From Bacteroidota bacterium (GTDB taxonomy: Bacteria > Bacteroidota > Bacteroidia > Chitinophagales > LD1), in the NCBI GenBank assembly GCA_018267435.1, contig JAFDYM010000162.1:1-12830 (forward strand): DNA of 12,830 nt, in the 5' to 3' direction. The first letter of the stretch is position 1. Every line of letters begins with the position of its first letter. A model generated the notes under the pieces. It searched no databases. It was not told the origin of the DNA and saw nothing but the letters and a program-made list of their open reading frames with translations. Both the position numbers and the translations under genes were made by a program. Below are positions 1 through 6,397 of this stretch, in pieces.

Positions 1-231
1 ATATACACTTATACCATTAGCGTATCCTGCATCTACCCAGCACGATAGCCCACTTGTTTTATATGATGTATCTGTTAATCCAAAAGCACCTCCCGCATAT
101 TCATAATAAGTTGGCGAAGCAGAATTGATATACTCAAAGCTGTTATTGTAAATGAGATTAGTGGTCTGTTGCTGAGCGCGGCAGAAGATAGTAAGCGATA
201 GTAAGCAGGCGAGTAGTTTAAGTTTCAGCAT
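1..231 (-). CDS. N-terminus of a secreted protein of unknown function (partial)
   Basis: Reading the minus strand from the ATG at 231-229 gives 77 in-frame codons with no stop before the window edge, so the 3' part is missing. The product starts with MLKLKLLACLLSLTIFCRAQ, a basic start and hydrophobic core ending in an A-Q junction, which is a clear signal peptide for export to the periplasm. The mature part opens with TNLIYNNSFEY, resembling the 'NLVPNGSFE' opening common in Bacteroidota secreted and surface proteins, many of which carry a type IX sorting domain at the unseen C-terminus. No enzyme domain is visible in the part present. The leader (232-339) is AT-rich with no Shine-Dalgarno sequence. 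The secreted nature is well supported; T9SS dependence is inference. Confidence 0.75.
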   Translation of the reverse strand, partial: MLKLKLLACLLSLTIFCRAQQQTTNLIYNNSFEYINSASPTYYEYAGGAFGLTDTSYKTSGLSCWVDAGYANGISVY

Positions 232-339
232 AAGGTTCAATGCTAAATTAATACCAATTAGATAAAACAAAAACTAATAAGTTATGTTTTACCTAAAAAT
301 GACATTGTATCTTTCTTTCTGCAAAAGCTATATAAAACA

Positions 340-373
340 AAAAAGCGCCATCCCTTACGGAACGGCGCTTTTT
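340..373 (-). terminator. Bidirectional rho-independent terminator downstream of rpoD
   Basis: A perfect 10-base inverted repeat, AAAAAGCGCC (340-349) and GGCGCTTTTT (364-373), encloses a 14-base loop. Read on the minus strand it gives a GC-rich stem followed by a T-rich tract, about 45 bases past the rpoD stop, so it should end rpoD transcription and insulate the secreted-protein gene to the left. The plus-strand reading also has a T tract. Confidence 0.85.
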
Positions 374-383
374 GTTTTCTGTT

Positions 384-402
384 CCCTTCCCTTTGGGAAG
401 GG
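384..402. repeat. Perfect 8-bp hairpin, possible dispersed intergenic element
   Basis: CCCTTCCC (384-391) and GGGAAGGG (395-402) form a perfect stem around a TTT loop, followed by TTAGGGATGGG up to 413. It lies between the rpoD stop and the terminator. It lacks its own T tract, so it is not a terminator alone, but it may protect the rpoD mRNA 3' end. Its look, with CCCTTCCC and TTAGGGATGGG, resembles short repeats I associate with intergenic DNA in Bacteroidota; that it is dispersed is inference from memory. Confidence 0.5.
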
Positions 403-417
403 TTAGGGATGGGCTGC

Positions 418-1287
418 TTATTGGCCCAAGTATGCTTTTAGCGATTTGCTGCGGCTTTGAGAACGTAGCTTGGTTATAGCCTTGTCCTTTATTTGGCGGA
501 TACGCTCGCGCGTTATACCTAGTTGGTCGCCTATATCTTCCAAGGTCATTGGGTGTTCTACACCTATACCAAAGAACAATTTGATTACCTCACGCTCGCG
601 GTCGGTAAGCGATGCTAGGGTACGCTCAGTTTCAATACGCAATGAATCTTTGTAATCCAAGTGCTTATCGGTCTGCTCGGCGTTAAAGTTCTCTAGCACG
701 TCTATCAGCGCGTTGCTTTCACCATCGGTAAACGGTGCATCCATGCTTACGTGGCGGGCACTTATACCTAGGGTAGCTTCTACTTCTTCTACAGTTATAC
801 CCATTACCATTGCTACCTCTTCCGGGGTTGGTTCACGCTGGTACTTCTGCTCAAGTTCGCTGAATATTTTATTGATTTTGGTAAGCGAGCCTACTTTGTT
901 CAAAGGCAAGCGCACCATACGGCTATGCTCGGCTAGTGCCTGAATGATACTTTGACGGATCCACCATACGGCGTATGATATGAATTTGAAACCACGTGTC
1001 TCGTCAAACTTCTGTGCAGCTTTTACCAAACCTAAGTTGCCTTCGTTTATCAAGTCGTTCAGCGATAGTGAGTTGTTTTGGTACTGCTTGGCTACCGACA
1101 CCACGAAACGCAAGTTAGCGCGGGTCAATTTCTCAAGCGCTAACTGGTCGCCCTGGCGTATGCGGCGTGCAAGGTGCACCTCCTCTTCAGGGGTCAATAG
1201 GTCTTCTTTACCTATTTCCTGAAGGTACTTTTCTATCGACTGGCTTTCGCGGTTGGTAATTGATTTAGAAATCTTTAGCTGTCTCAT
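418..1287 (-). CDS. rpoD: Housekeeping RNA polymerase sigma factor (sigma-70 group, RpoD/SigA)
   Basis: This 289-residue protein directs core RNA polymerase to the main promoters of the cell. Region 1.2 spans about residues 17-50 (SIEKYLQEIGKEDLLTPEEE). Region 2 spans 55-125 and includes DLINEGNLGLVKAAQKFDE and the promoter -10-reading segment with FISYAVWWIRQSI (102-114). Region 3 covers about 126-200. Region 4 covers 222-285, with the -35-reading helix-turn-helix LEDIGDQLGITRERIRQIK at 249-267. The long acidic region 1.1 of proteobacterial RpoD is absent, which is normal for the Bacteroidota primary sigma factor at this length. The ATG at 1287 is fixed by a well-placed AGGAGG. It is divergent from the acyl-CoA synthetase gene and ends at the terminator at 340-373. 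Codon use is less ATA-biased than in the neighbours, fitting high expression. Confidence 0.97.
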   Translation of the reverse strand: MRQLKISKSITNRESQSIEKYLQEIGKEDLLTPEEEVHLARRIRQGDQLALEKLTRANLRFVVSVAKQYQNNSLSLNDLINEGNLGLVKAAQKFDETRGFKFISYAVWWIRQSIIQALAEHSRMVRLPLNKVGSLTKINKIFSELEQKYQREPTPEEVAMVMGITVEEVEATLGISARHVSMDAPFTDGESNALIDVLENFNAEQTDKHLDYKDSLRIETERTLASLTDREREVIKLFFGIGVEHPMTLEDIGDQLGITRERIRQIKDKAITKLRSQSRSKSLKAYLGQ

Positions 1288-1292
1288 TAAAA

Positions 1293-1298
1293 CCTCCT
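1293..1298 (-). promoter_or_regulatory. Canonical Shine-Dalgarno sequence of rpoD
   Basis: The minus strand reads CAGGAGGTTTTAATG: a perfect AGGAGG five bases before the rpoD ATG. Seven contiguous bases (AGGAGGT) can pair with the usual 16S rRNA 3' tail. No other start in this window has such a sequence. This is unusual because Bacteroidia ribosomes normally hide their anti-Shine-Dalgarno tail. Confidence 0.9.
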
Positions 1299-1473
1299 GT
1301 TTGTTATAAAATGTGTTTCAGAGCCTATTGATGCTAAGAAAATGGAGCGCGAAGGTAAGCTTTATTCGGGAAAGGACATATACAACTTGATGAAGGTCAG
1401 CCATAATTGGTTGATTCCTTAGTTTTCCTGCTTTCTTAAAACCTCACTTCAGGGCATTTTCGCCATCTATTAT

Positions 1474-1504
1474 ACAAGATAAATGGTTTAACGGCATAAA
1501 TCAA
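1474..1504 (-). promoter_or_regulatory. Candidate rpoD promoter (weak)
   Basis: On the minus strand, TTG (1504-1502) is followed after 20 bases by TATCTTGT (1481-1474), loosely fitting the Bacteroidota -33 TTG / -7 TAnnTTTG pattern with two mismatches in the -7 box. If used, the rpoD transcript would have a leader of roughly 180 bases. The match is poor, so this is tentative. Confidence 0.25.
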
Positions 1505-1672
1505 TACTTTGTTTGCACATTCTGTGAAAATAGTTAGCCCTTTAACGTTTTTGGGCATTTAACATTACAAAGACGGTACGGGCACTAAAATATTTTAACC
1601 TACCATGCGTCAATAAAAGCACCCCCAACCTTCGCAGCGCAGCGCATTTTTCGCTAATTTTCAAATAAAAAT

Positions 1673-1687
1673 GGGCATTTTTTGCCC
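1673..1687. promoter_or_regulatory. Palindrome GGGCA-N5-TGCCC over the -33 box
   Basis: A perfect 5-base inverted repeat with a five-T spacer overlaps the TTTG (1681-1684) of the candidate promoter of the acyl-CoA synthetase gene. A protein bound here would block promoter access, so it could be an operator. It is short enough to be chance. Confidence 0.3.
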
Positions 1688-1710
1688 CCGAAAGGAATTT
1701 TATATATTTA
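1681..1710 (+). promoter_or_regulatory. Candidate promoter of the acyl-CoA synthetase gene
   Basis: TTTG (1681-1684) lies 18 bases before TATATTTA (1703-1710), matching the Bacteroidota -33 TTTG / -7 TAnnTTTG pattern except for the last base. Transcription would begin near 1715-1718, giving a leader of about 30 bases. The same elements with the same 18-base gap occur before the gene at 8502. Confidence 0.5.
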
Positions 1711-1749
1711 CCGTCCCTGAAAATTTATCCGACCTAAACTTTGTAAAAA

Positions 1750-3543
1750 ATGAAAGACTTCACCCGCTTATTCGACATCATCCATTACCAAAACGCTAAG
1801 TACCCTAAAAGCGATTGTTATGGCTATAAGGCTAATGGCCAATGGCTTAAAGTATCTACCGCCGAGGTATTGGAAAAGGCCAACAAGGTGAGCCTTTCGC
1901 TACTTAAGCTAGGCGTAAAACCAGGCGATAAAATAGCTATAGTAAGCAACAACCGCCCCGAGTGGAACGAAACAGATTTGGGCATACTACAAACGGGTGC
2001 CATTAACGTACCTGTGTACCCAACCATAAGCGAAGGCGAGTACAAATTCATATTTAACGATGCAGAAATAAAATATGCATTTGTAAGCGATGCGAAACTA
2101 TGTGCCAAGATAAAAGCTATTAAAAACGATGTACCTAGCCTACAGGATATTTTCAGCTTCGATAAGGTAGATGGCTGCCGCAGTTTCGATGAATTTTTAA
2201 CCTATGGCGATGGCGGCAACCTAGCCGATGTAGAAGCTATAAAGGCTAACATAAAGCCCGAAGAACTAGCTACCATAATATACACCAGCGGTACTACAGG
2301 CAACCCTAAAGGCGTAATGCTAAGCCACAACAACGTGGTAAGCAACATAAAGGCAGTATTGCCATTGCTACCGCTTGATAGCACCAAGCGCGTATTGAGC
2401 TTCCTTCCGCTATGCCACATATTTGAGCGTATGGTTATATACGTGTACATGGCAGCGGGCGTATCGGTATACTATGCCGAAAGTATGGAGAGCATAGCCG
2501 AGAACTTGAAAGAGGTGAAACCGAACTTCTTTACATCGGTACCGCGCCTACTAGAGAAGGTATACGGCAAACTTGAAGCAGCAGGCCAAAACCTAACCGG
2601 CTGGAAGAAGGGCCTATATGCCAACGCTATGGAGTTTGCCCGCAACTACTCGCTGGAGACTGAGTACGGCTTTATGGATAAGTTGAAGTATAAGCTATAC
2701 GACACCCTAATATACAGCAAGTGGCGCGAGGCACTAGGCGGCGAGTGCGCAGGTATATGTACCGGCGCAGCGGCACTTAACCCACTACTGGCGCGTGTGT
2801 TTACCGCAGCAGGCATACCTATAGTAGAAGGCTACGGCCAAACCGAAACCAGCCCGGTAATAAGCGTAGCGCCTTTCGACCTTGAAAGGATAAAATTTGG
2901 CACCGTAGGTACCGTAATAGAGAAGGTAGAAGTAAAACTTGACCACCGCGACGGTATGGCCGAAGGCGAAGGCGAAATATGGGTAAAAGGCCCTAACGTA
3001 ATGATGGGCTACTATAAGCGCCCCGACATAACTGCCGAAACAATAGTAGATGGTTGGTTGAAGACTGGCGACGTAGGTAAATTTGTAGACTACAAAGGCA
3101 GTAAGTACCTAAAAATAACCGACCGTGTGAAGGAGCTATTTAAAACCAGCGGTGGTAAGTACATAGCGCCTCAGCAAATAGAAAACAAAATGAAAGAAAT
3201 ACCTTTCATAGAGCAGATAATGGTGGTAGGCGAAGGCAAAAACTTTGTATCGGCATTGATAGTACCTAACTACCTTACCCTAAGCGAGTGGGCTACCAAA
3301 AACAACGTAGCTGCCAACAGCCACGAAGAACTTGCCAAAAACAAAGACGTTCAGAAACTATTTGAACAAGCAATAGCAGAGAAGAACAAAAACTTTGGCC
3401 AGTGGGAAACCATTAAGAAGTTTGAGCTAATGCCTAAAGAGTGGAGCGTAGATACAGGCGAGCTAACCCCTACCATGAAGGTAAAACGCAAGGTAGTAAC
3501 CGAAAAGTTCCAAAGCATCATCAACAACTTTTACAGCAACTAG
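1750..3543 (+). CDS. Long-chain fatty acid-CoA ligase (AMP-forming acyl-CoA synthetase)
   Basis: The enzyme activates long-chain fatty acids with ATP and CoA to acyl-CoA, AMP and pyrophosphate, feeding beta-oxidation or lipid synthesis from the cytoplasm or inner membrane face. The 597 residues match the FadD15/long-chain (LACS-type) branch of the ANL superfamily in length. Visible motifs are the phosphate-binding loop YTSGTTGNPKGVM (178-190), GYGQTET (361-367), TGD (439-441), the hinge region ITDRVKELFKTSGGKYI (456-472) with the long-chain-type FKTSGGK, and a C-terminal TPTMKVKRK (573-581) with the expected lysine. All key motifs are intact. The ATG follows an A-rich leader (GTAAAAA) without Shine-Dalgarno sequence. 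The gene stands alone, with its own candidate promoter and a strong terminator. Substrate chain length cannot be read from the sequence; several paralogues per genome are usual, so I give no symbol. Confidence 0.95.
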   Translation: MKDFTRLFDIIHYQNAKYPKSDCYGYKANGQWLKVSTAEVLEKANKVSLSLLKLGVKPGDKIAIVSNNRPEWNETDLGILQTGAINVPVYPTISEGEYKFIFNDAEIKYAFVSDAKLCAKIKAIKNDVPSLQDIFSFDKVDGCRSFDEFLTYGDGGNLADVEAIKANIKPEELATIIYTSGTTGNPKGVMLSHNNVVSNIKAVLPLLPLDSTKRVLSFLPLCHIFERMVIYVYMAAGVSVYYAESMESIAENLKEVKPNFFTSVPRLLEKVYGKLEAAGQNLTGWKKGLYANAMEFARNYSLETEYGFMDKLKYKLYDTLIYSKWREALGGECAGICTGAAALNPLLARVFTAAGIPIVEGYGQTETSPVISVAPFDLERIKFGTVGTVIEKVEVKLDHRDGMAEGEGEIWVKGPNVMMGYYKRPDITAETIVDGWLKTGDVGKFVDYKGSKYLKITDRVKELFKTSGGKYIAPQQIENKMKEIPFIEQIMVVGEGKNFVSALIVPNYLTLSEWATKNNVAANSHEELAKNKDVQKLFEQAIAEKNKNFGQWETIKKFELMPKEWSVDTGELTPTMKVKRKVVTEKFQSIINNFYSN

Positions 3544-3567
3544 TTTAGTTGTTTCACATATTTTGGG

Positions 3568-3606
3568 CGCCAACCAGGTAACTTTTTTACCTAGTTGGCG
3601 TTTTTT
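3568..3606 (+). terminator. Rho-independent terminator of the acyl-CoA synthetase gene
   Basis: CGCCAAC-C-AGGTA (3568-3580) pairs with TACCT-A-GTTGGCG (3588-3600), one internal mismatch, followed directly by six Ts (3601-3606), 25 bases past the stop codon. This is a textbook intrinsic terminator. Confidence 0.93.
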
Positions 3607-3640
3607 ATTGTAAGAAATCTGCTTGAAAATTAATGATGTA

Positions 3641-3723
3641 GATGGTACGGATATTTAAGATGTGTGAAGAGGGTGACTGCAATTGCACTTTTATGAGATA
3701 AATATCTTTTATTGCGTACCATC
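3641..3723. repeat. 9-bp inverted repeat flanking the kinase promoter region
   Basis: GATGGTACG (3641-3649) and its exact reverse complement CGTACCATC (3715-3723) lie 65 bases apart. The candidate promoter sits between them and the right arm covers the expected transcription start. The arms could be paired regulator sites or chance. Confidence 0.35.
3683..3710 (+). promoter_or_regulatory. Candidate promoter of the TPR histidine kinase gene
   Basis: TTG (3683-3685) is followed after 17 bases by TATCTTTT (3703-3710), one base away from TAnnTTTG. Transcription would begin near 3717, leaving a leader of about 25 bases before the ATG at 3743. It lies after a strong terminator, so a promoter is needed here. 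Confidence 0.35.
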
Positions 3724-3742
3724 ACCCCCGTGATTGAAGAAC

Positions 3743-5569
3743 ATGCCCGTAGAGAAAAAGAACATAGGCCAACTGCAAGCCCTTAGCCGCCAGAATAACG
3801 ACGAGGGTGTAAATGCATTGCTGCAGCTTAGCGAGCACTACAACCGCAAGCGCAGCAAAATTGCCTTGAGCTATGCCAAGCGTGCGCTTGAGCATGCCGT
3901 ATCCATAAACAACCAAAGCTATATAGCTAAAGCGCATATACAGCTTGCAACTTACTTTTCGCGCTCGCGTACCGACTACTTTGCCAGTATGAAGCATAGC
4001 GAAAAAGCGCTAAGTCTACAGCAGTTTATAACCAGCAAGCACGACCTTGCCGAGATATACAAGATAACAGGTATAAACTACCATTATATAGGCGATATTA
4101 ACCGTGCACAGCATAGTTATATGACTGCGCTAGATATAATGCTGAGTATACACAGCCGCAGCAAAGACGAAACAAAGGATGTAGCCGACCTATACTACAA
4201 CCTAGCTATACTTAACAAAGGTGAAGATGCCAATGAACTACGCCGCACCTATTTGGAACAAGCACAAAAGTACTATGCCGAAATAGGCAACATGAACGGG
4301 CAGGCACGTTGTGCCGATGGTATGGCGGTGTATTGGTTTTATGCAAAAGATTATAGGCAAGCATTGCTGGAAATGGAGCGTGCGCTTAGCATCTTTATGC
4401 AGATAAAAGATAACGAAGGCATATACCTTACCTACAACAATATAGGTACCCTTAAAATACAGGATGGCAAATTTGAAGAGGGGCTAGATTACCTGCACCG
4501 CAGCCTTAAGCTGCGTAAGGAAACAGGCAACCCAGTAAGCATAGCCATATCGTATATAAACATTGGCAATGCTTGGATAGATAAGAAGAAATACAAAGAG
4601 GCACTTACATACCTGCGTAAGGCCGAGGTGCTGCTGCGCCAAGCTGAAAACCGCGTGCAGTTGGCAGCCCTTATGCAAAGCATGAGCAAGTGCTATGATG
4701 CACTAGGCCAGCACCGCAAAGCGTACAAAGCCATAACAGAATATGCCGAGTACCGCGATAGCTTACACCGCTTTGAACTGAAAAAGGCATACTCGGATAC
4801 CAAGCTGCAGTACGATATAGAGCTAATGGAGCGCGATGCGCTAATAGACAGGCTACAGAACTTTGAAATAGCCAGCTACATACACAAGCTTGAAATAAGC
4901 AACAATGAGTTGAAACAGTTTGCGCACATAGCCTCGCACGATTTGAAAGAACCGCTGCGCACTATTACAGGCTTTGCCAACCTATTGGAAAAAGGCTACA
5001 AAGACAAACTAGATGCGCAAGCAGTAGAATACATAAGGTACATTACTACAGGTGCCAAGCGCCTTAATGAATTGGTAAAGGACATACTTAACCTTTCGCG
5101 CATCAACACCGTTGAGCAGTCATTGTCGCAGGTTGATTTAAACGAAGTGGCCAAAGAAGTAACTGCGCATATACGTACCTTGGTAAGCGAAAAAAAAGCT
5201 ACCGTTAAATACGGAAAGCTACCTACCATACATGCCGATAAAACACAGATGTTCCAACTATTTTTAAACCTAATAGTAAACGGCATTAAGTACAACAATA
5301 GTGGCAAGCCGCACATAAATATTAAGTGCAGTAAAGAAGGCAGCAATTACCGCTTCAACTTTAGCGATAACGGTATAGGCATACCCGAAGAGTACCACGA
5401 AAAGGTGTTTGAAATTTTTCAGCGCCTACACGACCGTACATCTTACAGCGGTACAGGTATAGGCCTTACCCTATGCAAAAAAATAGTAGACCGCCACAAA
5501 GGCCGGATATGGGTAGAAAAGAACCACCCACAGGGTTCAACTTTTATAGTACAATTGCCAGCACAATAA
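3743..5569 (+). CDS. Soluble TPR-repeat sensor histidine kinase
   Basis: The 608-residue product should autophosphorylate on histidine and pass the phosphate to an unseen response regulator. Residues about 20-340 are helical tetratricopeptide-type repeats, clearest at YNNIGTLKIQDGKFEEGLDY (231-250) and INIGNAWIDKKKYKEALTYL (272-291). A charged linker, probably coiled coil (about 342-392), leads to HisKA with FAHIASHDLKEPLR (393-406; phospho-acceptor His399). The ATPase domain has N box NLIVNGIKYN (509-518), G1 DNGIGIP (542-548), F box FEIFQRLH (556-563) and G2 GTGIGL (570-575); all are intact. The H box resembles phytochrome-type kinases. No signal peptide or membrane helix is seen, so it is probably cytoplasmic. 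I chose the ATG at 3743 over an in-frame TTG at 3734. No response regulator adjoins it. folE follows after 59 bases and may be co-transcribed. The stimulus is unknown. Confidence 0.92.
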   Translation: MPVEKKNIGQLQALSRQNNDEGVNALLQLSEHYNRKRSKIALSYAKRALEHAVSINNQSYIAKAHIQLATYFSRSRTDYFASMKHSEKALSLQQFITSKHDLAEIYKITGINYHYIGDINRAQHSYMTALDIMLSIHSRSKDETKDVADLYYNLAILNKGEDANELRRTYLEQAQKYYAEIGNMNGQARCADGMAVYWFYAKDYRQALLEMERALSIFMQIKDNEGIYLTYNNIGTLKIQDGKFEEGLDYLHRSLKLRKETGNPVSIAISYINIGNAWIDKKKYKEALTYLRKAEVLLRQAENRVQLAALMQSMSKCYDALGQHRKAYKAITEYAEYRDSLHRFELKKAYSDTKLQYDIELMERDALIDRLQNFEIASYIHKLEISNNELKQFAHIASHDLKEPLRTITGFANLLEKGYKDKLDAQAVEYIRYITTGAKRLNELVKDILNLSRINTVEQSLSQVDLNEVAKEVTAHIRTLVSEKKATVKYGKLPTIHADKTQMFQLFLNLIVNGIKYNNSGKPHINIKCSKEGSNYRFNFSDNGIGIPEEYHEKVFEIFQRLHDRTSYSGTGIGLTLCKKIVDRHKGRIWVEKNHPQGSTFIVQLPAQ

Positions 5570-5628
5570 CTTCTCTATTTTGAACATTGTTGGCGCTTTG
5601 GTTGTTACAACAGTTAAAGCCAGCAACA

Positions 5629-6294
5629 ATGATAGATACCGATAAAATAAAAGTAAGTGTAGATGATATAGGCGATAACCATGTAATGACATCAATAGAT
5701 ACGCCGCTACGCGAAGATGCATTTGCGCTTGACGATGACTTAAAAATAGAACTGATAGAAGAAAAGTTCCGCGAAATAATGCACGTACTGGGGCTTGACC
5801 TAAACGATGACAGCCTTAAGGGAACCCCACACCGCGTAGCTAAAATGTATGTGAAGGAAATATTCAGCGGCTTGAACCCTGACAACAAACCGCAGGCAGC
5901 CCTTTTCGACAATAAATACAAATACAACGAAATGCTGGTAGAAAAGGATGTTACTTTCTACAGCAACTGCGAACATCACTTTGTACCTATTATAGGTAAA
6001 GCACATATTGCTTACATTAGTTCGGGCAAGGTTATCGGCCTATCTAAAATAAACCGCATTGTTCAGTATTATGCCAAGCGCCCGCAAGTGCAAGAAAGGC
6101 TAACCATACAAATAGCAAACGAACTGAAAAGCATACTGCAAACCGAGGATGTAGCCGTAATGATAAGCGCACACCATCTGTGTGTTTCTTCTAGGGGTAT
6201 ACAGGATATTAACTCGTCTACCATTACCTCATCATATAGCGGCAGGTTTAATAGCGAACAAACGCGCAACGAATTTTTACAATACATAGTTTAA
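5629..6294 (+). CDS. folE: GTP cyclohydrolase I
   Basis: This cytoplasmic enzyme converts GTP to 7,8-dihydroneopterin triphosphate, the first step of folate synthesis and, in many bacteria, of 7-deazapurine (queuosine) synthesis. The 221-residue length is typical. Zinc ligands are Cys114 and His117 in YSNCEHHFVP (111-120) and Cys185 in SAHHLCVSSRG (180-190); His183 matches the catalytic histidine. Other signatures are GTPHRVAKMY (65-74), GLSKINRIVQYYAKRPQVQE (137-156) and the C-terminal RGIQDINSSTIT (189-200). The zinc site is complete, so it should be the metal-dependent type IA enzyme. I chose the ATG at 5629; an upstream TTG start at 5587 would add a 14-residue extension with no family support. 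It lies 59 bases after the kinase on the same strand and ends at a terminator. No other folate or queuosine gene is adjacent. Confidence 0.97.
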   Translation: MIDTDKIKVSVDDIGDNHVMTSIDTPLREDAFALDDDLKIELIEEKFREIMHVLGLDLNDDSLKGTPHRVAKMYVKEIFSGLNPDNKPQAALFDNKYKYNEMLVEKDVTFYSNCEHHFVPIIGKAHIAYISSGKVIGLSKINRIVQYYAKRPQVQERLTIQIANELKSILQTEDVAVMISAHHLCVSSRGIQDINSSTITSSYSGRFNSEQTRNEFLQYIV

Positions 6295-6325
6295 CTTTCA
6301 TAGGTTCATAAGGGTTTTAAGTGTG

Positions 6326-6355
6326 TGGGTGGCTTTATGCCACCCATTCTTTTTT
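6326..6355 (+). terminator. Rho-independent terminator after folE
   Basis: TGGGTGGC (6326-6333) and GCCACCCA (6339-6346) form a perfect 8-bp stem with a five-base loop, followed by TTCTTTTTT (6347-6355). It lies 31 bases past the folE stop and before the next gene, so that gene needs its own promoter in 6347-6397, where no clear box is seen. Confidence 0.9.
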
Positions 6356-6397
6356 AGGCACACATTTTTAGGGATATGGGCAAAGATTTACACACCT

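Larger units (their letters stand above)
1288..1749. other. Divergent rpoD / acyl-CoA synthetase intergenic region
   Basis: This 462-base region carries the control signals of two divergent genes and no convincing gene. On the rpoD side are the Shine-Dalgarno sequence, a second copy of GAGGTTTTAA (minus strand, 1445-1436; first copy 1296-1287) and a weak candidate promoter near 1474-1504. On the other side are a candidate promoter at 1681-1710 and the palindrome at 1673-1687. The motif GGGCATTT occurs three times on the plus strand (1452, 1553, 1673). Two overlapping mini-ORFs, 26 codons on plus (1342-1422) and 28 codons on minus (1318-1404), have no recognisable product. The half nearest the acyl-CoA synthetase gene is AT-rich. 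Confidence 0.6.

Noticed and set aside
3734..3742. TTG start for the TPR kinase
   Set aside because: An ATG lies only three codons downstream in the same frame, and all other starts in the window are ATG.
4996..5346. 116-codon minus-strand ORF opposite the kinase gene
   Set aside because: It lies antisense to the HisKA and ATPase domains and has no recognisable features.
5587..5628. TTG start extending folE by 14 residues
   Set aside because: The ATG at 5629 gives the normal length of GTP cyclohydrolase I, and the extension has no family counterpart.
6323..6397. GTG start extending the FadL-like protein by 25 residues
   Set aside because: The extension would contain the folE terminator hairpin (6326-6346) and place residues before a perfectly good signal peptide starting at the ATG at 6398.
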